Shown here: piece by piece, positions 33,833-46,300 of the stretch
How the letters are laid out: each line of letters begins with the position of its first letter
Position numbering within the stretch: the first letter of the stretch is position 1
Assembly: GCA_015227615.1 (NCBI GenBank)
Contig: JAALGZ010000008.1
Span: 1,178,001-1,242,000, forward strand
Length of the DNA: 64,000 bases
Direction of reading: 5' to 3'
Source: Labyrinthula sp. Ha
Taxonomy: Eukaryota > Sar > Bigyra > Labyrinthulida > Labyrinthulaceae
The notes under the pieces: generated by a model
Databases searched by the model: none
What the model saw: only the letters and a program-made list of their open reading frames with translations
Told to the model about the DNA's origin: nothing
Program-made: the position numbers and the translations under genes

Positions 33833-36800
33833 CTTGTCTAATTCTTTGTTTTAATTTTATGACGGGTTCTGATTGGCTAGGTACTTGATTTTCATTGGTA
33901 GATAATATGGCCAATTAATACAGTCTCTATTTTTAACGGAACTTTAAAGAGACGAACCGACGCTGGGAGTAGTGAAAAAACAAGCACACTATATAGAAAT
34001 GTAGAGACTTCGCATGGGCGTAGCGGGAACATAATACGGGACATCTGAGTGAAACTGTCTCGATTAAATACCTTTTTTCTAGTCTTCTTAAACTGAGACG
34101 AGATTATCTTGTTAATTGTTTCTCTCGGTTGTTTTCTTGTTTGCTCTTGTTATGTCATATCCAGAAAAACGCTGTAACTTGAGTATAAAAGTAAGACATG
34201 GAAAACTTATTCTTAAGTTAGATTTCTTGGTGTATCTTCTCTTGCTAAGCTCTACTATTTTAGAGTAACCATCTTTACAAATGTAAGGTTAGAGCCCATG
34301 GAATATGCTTGAACATCTTAAAAAGTATTAGTAGATAACTAGCAGGAAAGTGGGCTAAGACACTTGAGCAGAGAGCTGCATGGCTTAAGATTTCCTGGAT
34401 ATATAGTCTACTCTTTAGTACGGGAAGAACCAAGTACAGTCCATGGTTGCTTCATGTCCTGTTTCGGTAGTGCTTGGTGGTTCTTTTAGTTTGTGGAGAA
34501 TGCTACTGTTTAAAAAAGTCAACTTCATCAGTCCTACAAATATTAAAGCTACTTCTATAAGAAAAGCAAACTTAAAATTTATTTTGGATCTTGTAACTAT
34601 CTTTAGTAAGGTGTCTTTAAACCTCATTATTCAAATGCGTCTTTTACTTAAAGATGGTTGTTAGCTCGTCCAAAACTGCTTTGAATATAACCATAATCAA
34701 ATAGTTATAGAGAGAAATCATATGAAGTTTCCCATGGTGAATACATATCTGTGACAATTCATCTTCTACTGGTTTACAAGGAGAGGTGTAACAACGTTTG
34801 AAACACTTAGTGAGAGAAAGAATCAGAAGAAGACGGGATATATTGTCAAAGACAGGACACAGGGAAAAGTCTCAATGTTCTCTTGGCTCGATCTATTTGG
34901 TTTGCAAAGACATTCTCTGAATGAAACGGAGGCCTTGCTGGGATAATTATGTTTCGTTTTCAAAAAAACCAAGTTGCGAATTTTAAGATACGAATATATT
35001 TAGTCTAAGTAAATTTCAAGTAATGAACAGCAAAAGGACACAAAAATAACTTCTGATATCTACAATCTGCAGGCCGGGTTTAGTATGTCAACGAGACGTC
35101 GGAATTAGTATAACAGTAACTTACTTTAATAAACTCTATCAAATATATCTTTCTTGAAATTATATAAATATACCTTGTTAAAAATATTTAATATTATCTT
35201 AGATGAATAGAACTTCAACTCTGGTTCAACTTGCAAGTCACAACACTGTTCGCATAAAAGCTTTGGTGTAATTATCAAGCTTTCGCATGACCCGGTTTCT
35301 TATGTAAAAATAGAGAAAAAATAAAATTTCTTTCCATAGAAGCCCCGAGTTGGAAAGAGGGGACACAACATGCTACCACTGAATACCACAAAGGTTAATT
35401 AGAAGTATTAAAATCCTGATGGGTTTAATACTAACATTTTATATGTGGCAGAACTCTTTTGCGTATATCATTGTTCCAGCTAGCATATTGTTTACTAGAA
35501 AGTCTGTTTCGTAGCAAGCAAGTGAAAATTGTCTCAAGTACATAGGAGCATCAGATACCTTAGTCGTTGAACTTCACTTCAGCAGAATATATTTTGCATT
35601 ATAATTTTGCTATAGCAATTAACAAGAACACGCTGTGAATTTCACACCTCTAGTTTAATTCTATTTCTTCTGAGGTTATCTTCACCTTTTTTGTATAACT
35701 CTTTATTTCTCCAATCCCCATGAAGCTTTCCTTTGAGAGCTTGTTCACTCAATTGTTAGTCCTAGCTTTAAGAACCCACCTAAAAGTAGTCACGAATATT
35801 TTCATCACAGGATAATGAATTTCTAAGTAACAACTACTACCGTTATAGACTTACTGATACCACGGCGCAATATATACATCTGCACATACCAGACACACCG
35901 AACCGTTATTTTTTTATACCGATGATGCTTGTTACTCTATTTCAGATAATAACTGCTAATTAGCGGGTTTTTAAGAGAACTTCCGCCGCTATATTGTCTT
36001 TCCGGCAATTAGAGGAATACCATGTTCGCTTTTAAGGATTTAGTGTTTGTTTATATTTAAATATGTACAATACATGAATATATAATGATGTTTCATGCGT
36101 CTTTTTTTTATTCTGCGGTCCGAATGTGTAAGCCGAACTATTGAATCTTGCTGCAGAAGCAGCCACTTCCATGATTATGTTTACTTGCATTAACTCTCTT
36201 TCATCAACAACTGTGCTACAAGATGTGGCCAAGGTAGATATATATATATATATGAAATATGAGTCATAGTATGAAATAGTGACCGACTATATAGCAGAGT
36301 ACCGACAAAATAAAAACCTTAGATATTTCTATCTTTGTTGAACCACATCACTACAAAAAAGGACAAAGAAGTAACAGAATATTTAGACGTGAGCAGGATC
36401 TCTTTCTTACCTTGACTCTTAATCCTCTTAAACTTGGAATAGAGCCGAACTAGTGTAACTGGTAATCAACTGAGCAGTGTGAAGTGCAAGACATACAGTG
36501 CACAAGGAGAAAACTTAGATGGTATTTTACAAGGTAGTACCTTTATAGGTTAATTTCAACTTTGTGTTGGTTAATCTCTCCAGAAAATAGATTAATTCAA
36601 TGGAGGGTCATGGTAAATACTCCGAATTACCGCTACATAGGAAGAATATCTACTTAACTTGAGAGTATTCTTCTTTCGAAGCGTAAAGAGTTACCTCTGT
36701 TTACTTCTTAGCTTTTTTGTTATCGTATGAAGCTTGTGTTAGTTTTTTTTATTAGATTGGCCTAAGCTACAATTATCGATCTTGTTCTTAAAGCCTTTTA

Positions 36801-39743
36801 TGGCACCATGAAAATATTAAGTTAGGATGTAATCGAACCGAAGCAATCGAATTTACTCACAGCTTCTGTAAATTTTATTGAGATTACAATTGGAATATAT
36901 TTTGTTACTTTGCTTCAGTAACAAAATTTCCAATAGCTCTGCGACTTTCTCTAGTTAAAGAGATAATTAAAATTACATAGATATTTAATGTTTCATTTTC
37001 CAAGGTGCAACGAATGTCACTTGGAGTTCAAGGGAGGTGTTCTGCTAGTAGAGACATCATAATTCTATCAACATGAATGCAACTTCAAATATATTAAAGC
37101 ATTTATTTAATGCTGCACCCTCAAGTTGCTATATTTTCTAGCAAGGAGGGATGGAAGTTGCTAAAGATTGTCAATAATTATTTATTATTTGCTTTGTTTC
37201 TGATTATCAATAAAACAATTGGGATGTGGATTTTCCTCAGTTTACTTTCTTCTGATTATCAATACAAAACTGTGTTATCGGCGTAAGGGCATCTACCGAA
37301 AGAACATATATTTTATTTTTTACCGTATGAAAAATCCATATAAAAAAGTCATATGATCCATAAATAATCCAGGATTTGGGTACATTTTGACCAAGTGACC
37401 TATTCTTCGAATCTTTATGTACGATACAGAAATTCAAATAAGAACTCTCGGATCATTTCTCCTAGCGTCTTGCTGTCCAATTTATTATTGAGAATCAATT
37501 GATTGTCAATATTCAATCAAAATGGATGGGGAATTATTAGTATTAATCAATAAAAAAATATGGGCATAGTTATTATTAATATATTATCTAAGAATCAAAA
37601 TCCGATCCGTACTAGTAAGTGCTAACGTGTTGTTCCTGCTCTCTCTAAATATAATTTCAAATTTACGAATAACTTTTTCTTTAGTGCTTTGCGAACAATA
37701 TATTTGTAAAGGGTTTTAAATATATTTTTTTTATTTCATATTACTCTGCTGAGCTGCTTACAGAGACAGAACAATATGAGACAAGTATTAACATATAACT
37801 ACCTAATTTCGATGAAAAATTCTAATATCATAAGATACAGCATGAACCGTTCCGCGGGATATGCACAAACTAGGAATATTATATTGCTAGATGATTTTGT
37901 TTGTTCCATAAAAGAAGTTGTAATTCTTAGACGCAAGTAGTGCAATAAAACCAAAGACTACATGAACAAAATAAATATTGTTGCGATATGGCATAAACAC
38001 AAAAAAACACTCTCTCTGAGTTTCTGTTTTTCCTTTGGCGCTTGCGTAAAAGGATTTTAATTGCCTCCAGAATCTGCCCTCTGCAGAGTGAATTTACTGG
38101 CTCTGATTTTAATGATGATTTCAAAGTTGTCGCTTCCTTTCAGCTGCAGAGAAAATAAAACCAAAGGCATTTATTGGGGAAGTTAGGTTTTTCCAGATGG
38201 TTTATAAACTTTTAATGAATAGGTCTATTTAGTTGCAAGGTGCACGTGAAGAGTCTTGGTCTTATAACTTGACTTTTAAATTATGAGTTACTGATGAATT
38301 ACATGATTGGTTAAACTTTTTTTCTAGGGTTTTTAGATGTTGTTATTCATGGCTCAGGATCTAGCTGTAGTCTGTATTCGATAAATCTACTATACCCTAA
38401 AGCATTATAATTAGTCTCATTGTTATTATTATGTAGGATACATGACTGGCAGTTGAAAGATGAAACCAATACTTGCAGGGCTTAACTTTAAATGCTGTCC
38501 ATAAGAATCTTTTCCAGATTGTATTTGATGTACTGGTGCTTGTTTCCGCTTATCGTTATAATTCATGGAACATGAAAGTCTAGATAAACTCTCTCTATCA
38601 CTTTGTCTTTTATGTATATACCATGTAAAATGAGTGAACATCTACTGTTCTATGGTTGGGGATGCATGTGTTAAAGGAGATAGAAGGCCAAAAACATATT
38701 TAAACTACTACAATGCTTCTATAGAATACTGGTAAGCTATATGGATAAAGAAGAAAATCACTTCCTAATATGACAGTGTTGGCGCAAAACTAATCTCAAC
38801 ACGATAATTGTGCCATAGAGATGCATAGGACTTCTGATGGTAGAATGCTCTTCTTCAGTATATTTAAAAACCCAAGAAATAGGACAGAACAGATAATGTT
38901 AGTTGTTAAGCTTTAAGTGATGAATACTGAGTTAATGATAGTTTCCTGATATCTATTACATGTCATGATTTTCCTTTAAGTTGATTCAAATATTTTTTAA
39001 ACCGTTTTTATTTTTTTTGAGTATCACAGGCTCGTACAATTATATCAGGGCATTTGATCTTGTTTAAGTACCCCTGCGACTCTAAATTTCATTTAATTTC
39101 AGGTAAAACACTCACAACTGCCCCATGTGACCCATGTTTAATCCATATCCGGGGAAAGTGGATAATTTGAACCAGATTCTCAAATGTTGTAGAAATAAAC
39201 TATTTGTTTTTTCGTTTAGAACCAAATGAATCACTTTTCCAGTGATATTTAATTAAAAGTTAGGGGAAAGTCAGATCCATTAGAAAACAGCAAAAGTTCC
39301 AAGCTTTCTAGGTTCTAAGTAGAATCATGATTAAGAGCATTTTATTATTCATAAATCTTTTTATTATATATATACGAAATTACTGTTCAACTAGGAATTC
39401 AAACTTATATGTGAATATTACAATGAGAGAGTCAATAACTCTTGTAGGAATGTTAACTTCCACATACTGTACTTTCTCTGTGCTAGCGGTTAAGATCAGC
39501 AAAGTAATTCAAATTTTATCAATTGTATTCGATCTGAGAAACACTAGCAGTTTCGTTATTTGGGAGGTGGAATCACACAATAACGTAATTGTTTACAACT
39601 TGGACAACCATCGATCTGTATCATGCATGAAGATTGTAAAAAATGGATGAACAGGACAAGGATATAATAGAACTATAATCAAAAAGTAAGGTATACTTTC
39701 ACCCAACATCTAAACCGTAAAGAGAATAAATAAAGTGGGAAAA
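33833..39743. other. Gene-poor desert, 5.9 kb
   Basis: No supportable gene. The longest frame is 107 codons at 39327-39650 (plus), just upstream of surface protein B; it has no signal peptide typical of the family and no recognised motif. A 16-bp AT dinucleotide run lies at 36238-36253. The last 80 bases before 39744 are purine-rich and probably the leader of surface protein B. Confidence 0.5.
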
Positions 39744-42700
39744 ATGTTTGTTTTCTTGTGGCTCATTGGTTATGTGTCGGCACAAAGAGTGACTGAGGGG
39801 GTACAGGTTGAGTATAACTTTTTGCTGGAGAAGTGTATTAATGGACAACGGAGTTTTCCAAATACTGGAAATCTACAATCTTTAGGAAATATGATTGATC
39901 TAGAAACAGATGACGGACAAGATACATTTACCTGTCCTGGATTTGAAAAAGATGGTTTAGTTTTTGAAAATGCTTTCAATGGACTCAGAACAAGTGGGGA
40001 AGCAGGTTCCTTTGGAGCAGCTTCAGAAAACTACTTGAATACTACACTTCTTGAAATTGAATTTACAATGGAGTTGTGGATTTTTCCGGAAGATGGTTTA
40101 GGCGAAAATAAAATAGTAGAGATTTCTCAAGCAGAATCTGAAGCCTTATGGGATGGTGGAACAGATGAAGAATTTGATTTTCAGATCATGCTTAGGGATG
40201 ACTCAAAAATTTTTGTGCAACTCGGATTTGACCCAGATTCCGAAGATTTATATATTTTTGAACTTGAGGAATCAATTCAACCTTTTTCTCTTTACCACCT
40301 TGTCTTTACTTATTCTTTTTCAGAAATAACTTTTTCTGTAAATAGTGTTCAAGAAAATCATGTACTAAATAACCATTTAGCTTTTGGAGAAAATAGATTT
40401 CTTACTCTTGGAGGTGGATATGAAGAAGTTGGAAGATCCTTTCCTGGATCTATTGTCTACTTTAGTTTGTATGATTTTGTTCTTTCATCTGAACAGATTC
40501 AACAGAATTATGAAGCAGGTGTTCCACAACGTAATGGTCCTGTAATTTCAGATAAAACCTTCTTCAAGAAAGAAGATGAAGAATTAGTTATTGACTTGAG
40601 AGAAGCTGTATTTGATCTGGATGATCTTCGTGTAGAAGAAAATGAAGATGAGTTACACTTTAAAATTCTTTCTTCAGCTTCACGTGGACAACTTTTTCTT
40701 GATGGAGAACTTATTTCGTCTTTAGAGTTTCCAAAGACTTTTGAACCAGATCAAGTTCTTAGTTATAAACAAACAGAAGAAAATAATTTTGATGCAGTTG
40801 ATAATTTAGATATAAGAATATCTGATACAAATAGTTTTAGTACTGCTTCAAATAAAAATGCAGAAATAACTATTCGTATTTTAGAAGGGAATGATAAACC
40901 AAAAGTTGAAAGTGTGAATAAAGGAGTTGCACTTTCAAGAAAAATAGAATTTGAACTTGTTGGAAGTGATGTTGATTCTCCTTTTAGAGATGAAGAAAGT
41001 TTTATTCCAACTAATTTTCAGATAACAAAAATATCTGAAACTTCTTTTGGAAACTTTGTTGATTGTGAAACTAATGAACTTCTTGAGTTGCCTCAAAATT
41101 TTACAGCAAATATTAAAGAAGAAGATTCATCTGAGTTTTTTTCAATAGTTTGTTACAGAGCTAAAGATGGAGGAGAATCAGATGAAAGTGGAGTTATTGG
41201 TGAAGATATATTTGAAGTTATTCTTATTGATGGAGAAGGAGAAAAAAGTGAACCAAGAGATATTTCAATTCAAATAACTTTAGATATCTTTGTTGGTTGT
41301 GGAGATATTGGTGGAACACCTTGTGAAGAACTTATACAAGAAGGGGAAGAACTTAATTTTACACTAAAAGCTATTGATAGTTTATGTGATGCAGGTGAAC
41401 AAGAAACAAATCCAGTTTGCGAAGGTGCTCAAAAAGAAATTATTATTGTTCAGCCTTTATTGAATATTTCACAAGGATATTTAAGTTATTATTTAGATGA
41501 AGAAGAAATTATTATTTCTGAAGATGATTTTACAAATGAAAATAATCTTTTTGGATATCGATTACCAAAAGATGTTTTTGAATTAAAATATACTCCATCT
41601 GAATTTTATTTCAATGTTGCTCCTGCCCCTCTTTGTGGTTTTGAAGGAACCTTTCGTTGTGCTGGTTCTGTTGATAACTCTTTTTCTAGTACAGATGAAC
41701 CTGACTGTGTTGGTCATTTATGTCCTAGTTTAACTTCGCACTCACTAAGGAATGAAGTTATTGGAGATTGTACTTCTGATAGTGAGTTTGATGGTTCTTG
41801 TCCAGTTCAAATATTTTATCGTCTACGCACCAGAAATGTGATTAGTCCAGAAATACATAGTTTAGGACAAGTAATTTTTGTAGAGCATCCGATTAATAAT
41901 TTTCCTCCTGAATCTCTATGGCTTGAAAACAATAACCAAACTCTTGATATTGTTGATAGAATTGAAGAAACAAGAATATTAGTAAACTCAATAGGATTTC
42001 CCTTTAGCATAACAGATAATCATAAAGATATTAGAAATATTCTCTTGAGAATAAGTTTTGAGGGAGATGAACCACTTGGATTAACTACTTTTATTGGAGG
42101 CGATGAAGTGTTATTTCCAGATAGCACCAACCTTATATTTACTGACGATGATGCTGATGAGCTAGGTTTGTGTTTATTTACTGGATGTGGACCTGGCAGG
42201 TCAATGGTTCTAGCTGCCCCTGTGACTACTCTTAATGAACTCTTGGAAACCCTTGAGATTCGTGTCCTTAATCCAGATAGAAGTGAACAGCTAGAAGCCA
42301 GACTTGTTTTTGAACTAGGATATGTTGAACCTAATTTAAAGACTCAGCAGTTCACTATACCAGTAAAGTTACGCAACCTCCCTAGAACAAGCTTAGTCGA
42401 TTTATATTTATTTCTTGCTCTACTTGCTTTTGGTTGTTGTAGTTGTTATAAGTTGTTTGGATTCACAAAGAAGAAGCTACGAAATTTTCTAGATGGAAAA
42501 CGTAAAGTGGCCTATAAGAAAAGTTTTTTCAGCTCTTTTGGGGGCAGCGTTGATTCCAGGGAAGTCTCTCTTCAATCCAACGCTTCCAATTCAGCACGAA
42601 AGAAATCCTTTCAGGCTCAACGTAGAACCCCTCGCCGTCGCAGAGCTCGCCAAAGACGTAATGTTCGAAGAAAAAATATTGAAGTTGGAGGGATTTCTTC

Positions 42701-42878
42701 GAGTAGACTCGATATAAAAAATGAATTAGCCTGTGCTAGTAAACCTGATTCTCGAATTTCGTTGGAAAGATCGGAAGTACAATCTTCAGTCAGCTATGAA
42801 TCAGGAAGAATAGAGCAACTCCTGGATGAAAAACTTCGCCGACGATCTCGTAGTATTTCTAGTTCCAAGCAACGATAA
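39744..42878 (+). CDS. Type I membrane surface protein B (LamG-like/cadherin-like family)
   Basis: From the first ATG (39744; the open frame reaches back to a GTG at 39735) the protein has 1,044 residues. Signal peptide 1-14 (MFVFLWLIGYVSAQ, cleavage probably after Ala). A LamG/concanavalin-like domain spans about 20-260 (LTLGGGYEEVGRSFPGSIVY). Two cadherin-like repeats span about 265-510 (DNLDIRISDTNSF...EGNDKPKV; ELVGSDVDSPFRDEE). The signature FVGCGDIGGTPCE is near 516, followed by a Cys-rich domain (about 545-700) and a further beta-rich region with TGCGPGRS. One membrane segment lies at about 884-906, then a very basic Ser/Arg tail. Residues 20-890 are almost identical to protein C. The frame ends at a TAA, but the same frame continues with tail-like sequence to 43310 (separate entry), so this tail may be truncated. 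Confidence 0.88.
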   Translation: MFVFLWLIGYVSAQRVTEGVQVEYNFLLEKCINGQRSFPNTGNLQSLGNMIDLETDDGQDTFTCPGFEKDGLVFENAFNGLRTSGEAGSFGAASENYLNTTLLEIEFTMELWIFPEDGLGENKIVEISQAESEALWDGGTDEEFDFQIMLRDDSKIFVQLGFDPDSEDLYIFELEESIQPFSLYHLVFTYSFSEITFSVNSVQENHVLNNHLAFGENRFLTLGGGYEEVGRSFPGSIVYFSLYDFVLSSEQIQQNYEAGVPQRNGPVISDKTFFKKEDEELVIDLREAVFDLDDLRVEENEDELHFKILSSASRGQLFLDGELISSLEFPKTFEPDQVLSYKQTEENNFDAVDNLDIRISDTNSFSTASNKNAEITIRILEGNDKPKVESVNKGVALSRKIEFELVGSDVDSPFRDEESFIPTNFQITKISETSFGNFVDCETNELLELPQNFTANIKEEDSSEFFSIVCYRAKDGGESDESGVIGEDIFEVILIDGEGEKSEPRDISIQITLDIFVGCGDIGGTPCEELIQEGEELNFTLKAIDSLCDAGEQETNPVCEGAQKEIIIVQPLLNISQGYLSYYLDEEEIIISEDDFTNENNLFGYRLPKDVFELKYTPSEFYFNVAPAPLCGFEGTFRCAGSVDNSFSSTDEPDCVGHLCPSLTSHSLRNEVIGDCTSDSEFDGSCPVQIFYRLRTRNVISPEIHSLGQVIFVEHPINNFPPESLWLENNNQTLDIVDRIEETRILVNSIGFPFSITDNHKDIRNILLRISFEGDEPLGLTTFIGGDEVLFPDSTNLIFTDDDADELGLCLFTGCGPGRSMVLAAPVTTLNELLETLEIRVLNPDRSEQLEARLVFELGYVEPNLKTQQFTIPVKLRNLPRTSLVDLYLFLALLAFGCCSCYKLFGFTKKKLRNFLDGKRKVAYKKSFFSSFGGSVDSREVSLQSNASNSARKKSFQAQRRTPRRRRARQRRNVRRKNIEVGGISSSRLDIKNELACASKPDSRISLERSEVQSSVSYESGRIEQLLDEKLRRRSRSISSSKQR
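39804..42426 (+). repeat. Shared ectodomain block, copy in gene B
   Basis: 2,623 bp aligned without indels to 52229-54851 in gene C. In the stretch after about residue 230 only six amino-acid differences occur over roughly 670 residues; the first 115 residues hold about 13. The block ends inside the membrane segment, after which B and C are unrelated. Sub-block 40245-41638 is also shared with gene D. Confidence 0.9.
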
Positions 42879-43310
42879 AGTTTGAGCAGATCAAGGTTTA
42901 GCCTCGATTTTATTTATAGAGGAGTCCATCTAGATAAGTTAATTAAATCAAGGTGGAAATCTGGAGTTACAGCATCAAGAGACGTAGCTGTTGTTATAGA
43001 AAATTCTGAAAATTATCATGATAGTCCTATGAGAAATGAAGAGCGAGATAGAAGAGAGCCATGAACTGGTAATGGCGCAAATCAACAGGAACTGAGTTTC
43101 TCTCGCACTATATCAGAAAGACAACCTGTCGGTATCCCTGATTTGAACAAGCTCGTGGCAAGTAGGAGTAGAAGCAAGAATGCCCTTTCCGCGAGTATTA
43201 GGTCTATAAGAAAGCTAGATGGTCTCTCTGGTCCGAATAAAGTTCTTAGCAGCAATAGAATAGAAAGTAAACCCAGTCTATTAGACAATGAAATCACTGA
43301 GTCTCTATAA
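42879..43310 (+). pseudogene. In-frame continuation of gene B's cytoplasmic tail
   Basis: After the gene B stop (TAA at 42876-42878) the same frame runs 61 codons to a TGA (43062-43064) and then 81 codons to a TAA (43308-43310). Both segments are rich in Ser, Arg and Lys like the tails of B, C and D, and the last ends LLDNEITESL, resembling the DNISL and KDISL ends of C and D. Two open segments of this length in one frame are unlikely by chance in such AT-rich DNA. I found no 30-40 bp GT-AG intron that removes either stop while keeping the frame. Either B's tail has been shortened by two nonsense changes or the stops are read through. Confidence 0.6.
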
Positions 43311-46300
43311 AATACTGTTTCTAGTGAGCTGATACTTCATTGGTTCTTATTAATGTATAATATAAAATTATGAATATTCGTCTTTTTATATTCAATAGGG
43401 GGCAGAATCCAGTGAAGCACAGAAACAATACTGTTAAACACATGTATTAAGACTGCAATTGTTGACTACCTTCTGGACCTCCAAAGTTCTTTCTCTGTAT
43501 TTCAGCATTTTCATTTTCCCTAAAACAAGCAAACATATTTCCAAATTAATAGCCATATGCCCTTACATGATTAGAAAAATAATTTGATTCAAAGTCGAAC
43601 CATTGGTTTAATCCCTTAACTTGTAATAACCATCTTCACGTTGGCAAAAATTAAATATATTATCCTAAGTATTCTTGACACTTCTGTTTCCAGAGTACTG
43701 AGACAGTGGTCGAATAGTTGTGATTACTAGAAATGTGCATAGCATTGAGGTAACCTTGTAATCAAGTATTTTCAGATGGTTTTTATTCCTGTGGATAACT
43801 ATAAGGCAACCAGGAAAGCACAAGAATTAAAGATTATAAATATTTCGCTTCCATAAAAGAATTGCATGCATCTATTTAGTAGACCTATCTATAGCTGGGT
43901 TACTTAGAAAGCTTTTCATTCAAATTTAGGGCTAATTGTTTTCTCTCTTGCCCCATAATATAATGCACCAGGGAAATATTATTCTCATGCGTGAGCTAGT
44001 TGTCTTGAATAGAACAAGAGTTCACTATTTGACGTGAGGCTGATGAAATCGAAGTGGGGTTTAAATTTTAATGAAAGGAAACAAATCATCTAATCGAGTA
44101 ATTATCCTATGTATGCGAATTTATAATGAAAAAGAAATGAAACCCTTTCACTATTTTTGTATGGCTACTTTTCTCTTTTTGTTTCAGATTTAAGTCTTAC
44201 GTGCTTAAGTTATATGATAGAAATAGCTGTTTCTGTCTATAGTCATGCAGCTAGAATTCAGTATTCATTTAGTAATAGGCTATCTTCTGTTTGATCTAGA
44301 TGATATAACTATTCAGGTGCGTGAATTGGTTAATAGCTATATTAATATCCCTAAGTGTAATCTTGAAATGTGCTAGGTAGATGTTCTTTTTGTATTGGTC
44401 GCTCTATTTTTGGTCTCTTGATTATTCGATGAAGTGGTTCACTCTCTCTCACATATATTTCTATTTTTCGTGGTGGTTACACTAAATTATGGAACATAGT
44501 ACTTGAATGAATTTTCCACTCCCATGTATCGTAGATGCTTAATTACTCAATCATGTAACTAACATAGAAATATTAAATCTCACATATCCCCAAATTGGAT
44601 ATTTATAATATTGATTCTTACTCATACATTCCGTTAATAGTAGCCAAATTATGAAACACCTGGGAATTTTTTAACTATGCAACTTTTCTTTAAATATACT
44701 CTATATTAATTGAGTTTTGATACTGTGGATAAGTACTTTGAATTAATATAATGTAATATCCCGTGTAGGTCTTTGGTACAAACTAGAACCGATTAATATC
44801 TTGATCAAGAAGATGCTTTTTTCCTTACATATACAAGAATACTGAATAGAAAGCTTTTGAATTTATAAACCTTTCAAACATGGTATCAGATTTTAGAAAT
44901 TCGTTCTAAATTTGACGCTAAATGGAAACAGTTTCAAAATAAATTTCAAGATACAGAGGATTGTTCAAAGATATGTCAACCATATCATAATTCCAATAAT
45001 TCTAAGATAATACTGTTAAATTTTATCTTTCTTACGCTATGCTCATATGAATTTAGTCAAGTATGTTATGATGCTACGTTAGAGTTCATTGCAAAAAAGT
45101 TAATTTAGTCCCGATAAGAATAAATGGACATTTTGAGAATTCATACTGAATGTTAATATTTTCTCAAATGAATATCTTGTTGAAATAAGTATAATATACT
45201 TCTTAGAGTTCAACTCTGGAATTAAAAATCCGACTTCTGTAAATCAATCAGGTGTACTGATATCAAATTGTGGACGCGCAAACTGTACTATTTAGAAAAT
45301 GTGCAGCATAGAATATATAGCGTAGATTAAAAATTATGAACCCTGAAAAGTAAATACACAATACCTTCATTTTCTACGAACCTAGAATAATATCTTAGGG
45401 GATTTCTTCAAATTGACTGTGTACTGGAAAATGTGTGGGGCAACAATTGAAAAATCAAGGTCTTAACGGTACCAGAAAGAAAACTAGGTAAAAACATTCC
45501 ATAATTTTGGGTAAGTATAGTTGAGAGGAAAACATGAACATTGAAAAAAGGTATTTACTAGGTCTTGGAACCAAAATTGAGTTAAGAAATATTGGGGTGA
45601 TGTAAACCTGAACTTGGTTTATCTCATTTCCCTAACTAGCGATTTTATTATAGATAGGACTAATTTCATCGATGAAAAATCTGCTTCAGGTATATACTAT
45701 TAAATGCTTAAGCTAAAGTTCAGTATCTCATGCTGTGGCAATATTGCTAGTTCTACTACCTGATGATACCAAATCGCGATCAACAGTATCATATGTCATT
45801 GAAATTGTACGAATTTTCTTACTCTTTTAAATCGAATAATTATTCCTCATATTTAATTTATAGTATATATTTCCAAGAAGTTTAATTTCTTGTAAGAGGA
45901 AAAAGGAATACTTAAAAGGGGGGGGGGTAAAAAATATAATTAACTGAAGAAAGAATTCCCTACGAGCGAGGATATGAAGATTTAGCAGTGGAATATTAGT
46001 CGTTCTGGGGAAACAGATTTGCATTCAAGAAAATATTCAATAGCGGTTTAAAAATTGTAAATTTCAGCATTAAATTAAAATTTCAGAGAGGGTGAAAACA
46101 ACAGCTAAGAAACTAAAAAAAGAAAAATATATAAAATCTCTGACTACAAACATAGACTCGACCATTACACTCTAGTACTATAGCGGCAATAATTGTACTA
46201 CTGAAATGAAATATTTATTTTATTATGCTTCCTCAATCAATATAAAACTAAATAAATCAAGTACTGAAATTTTTTATTGGTATGTGGAAATGTTTTAACT

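Noticed and set aside
36238-36253. AT dinucleotide run
   Set aside because: Short and expected at this base composition.
39327-39650. 107-codon frame upstream of surface protein B
   Set aside because: Not alignable to the B signal peptide or ectodomain; AT-rich composition like the surrounding desert.
42853-42895. 34-bp GT-AG candidates that would remove the gene B TAA
   Set aside because: Each shifts the frame into a stop at about 42933, so splicing does not explain the extension.
43082-43297. 71-codon minus-strand frame
   Set aside because: Shadow of the plus-strand continuation of gene B's tail.
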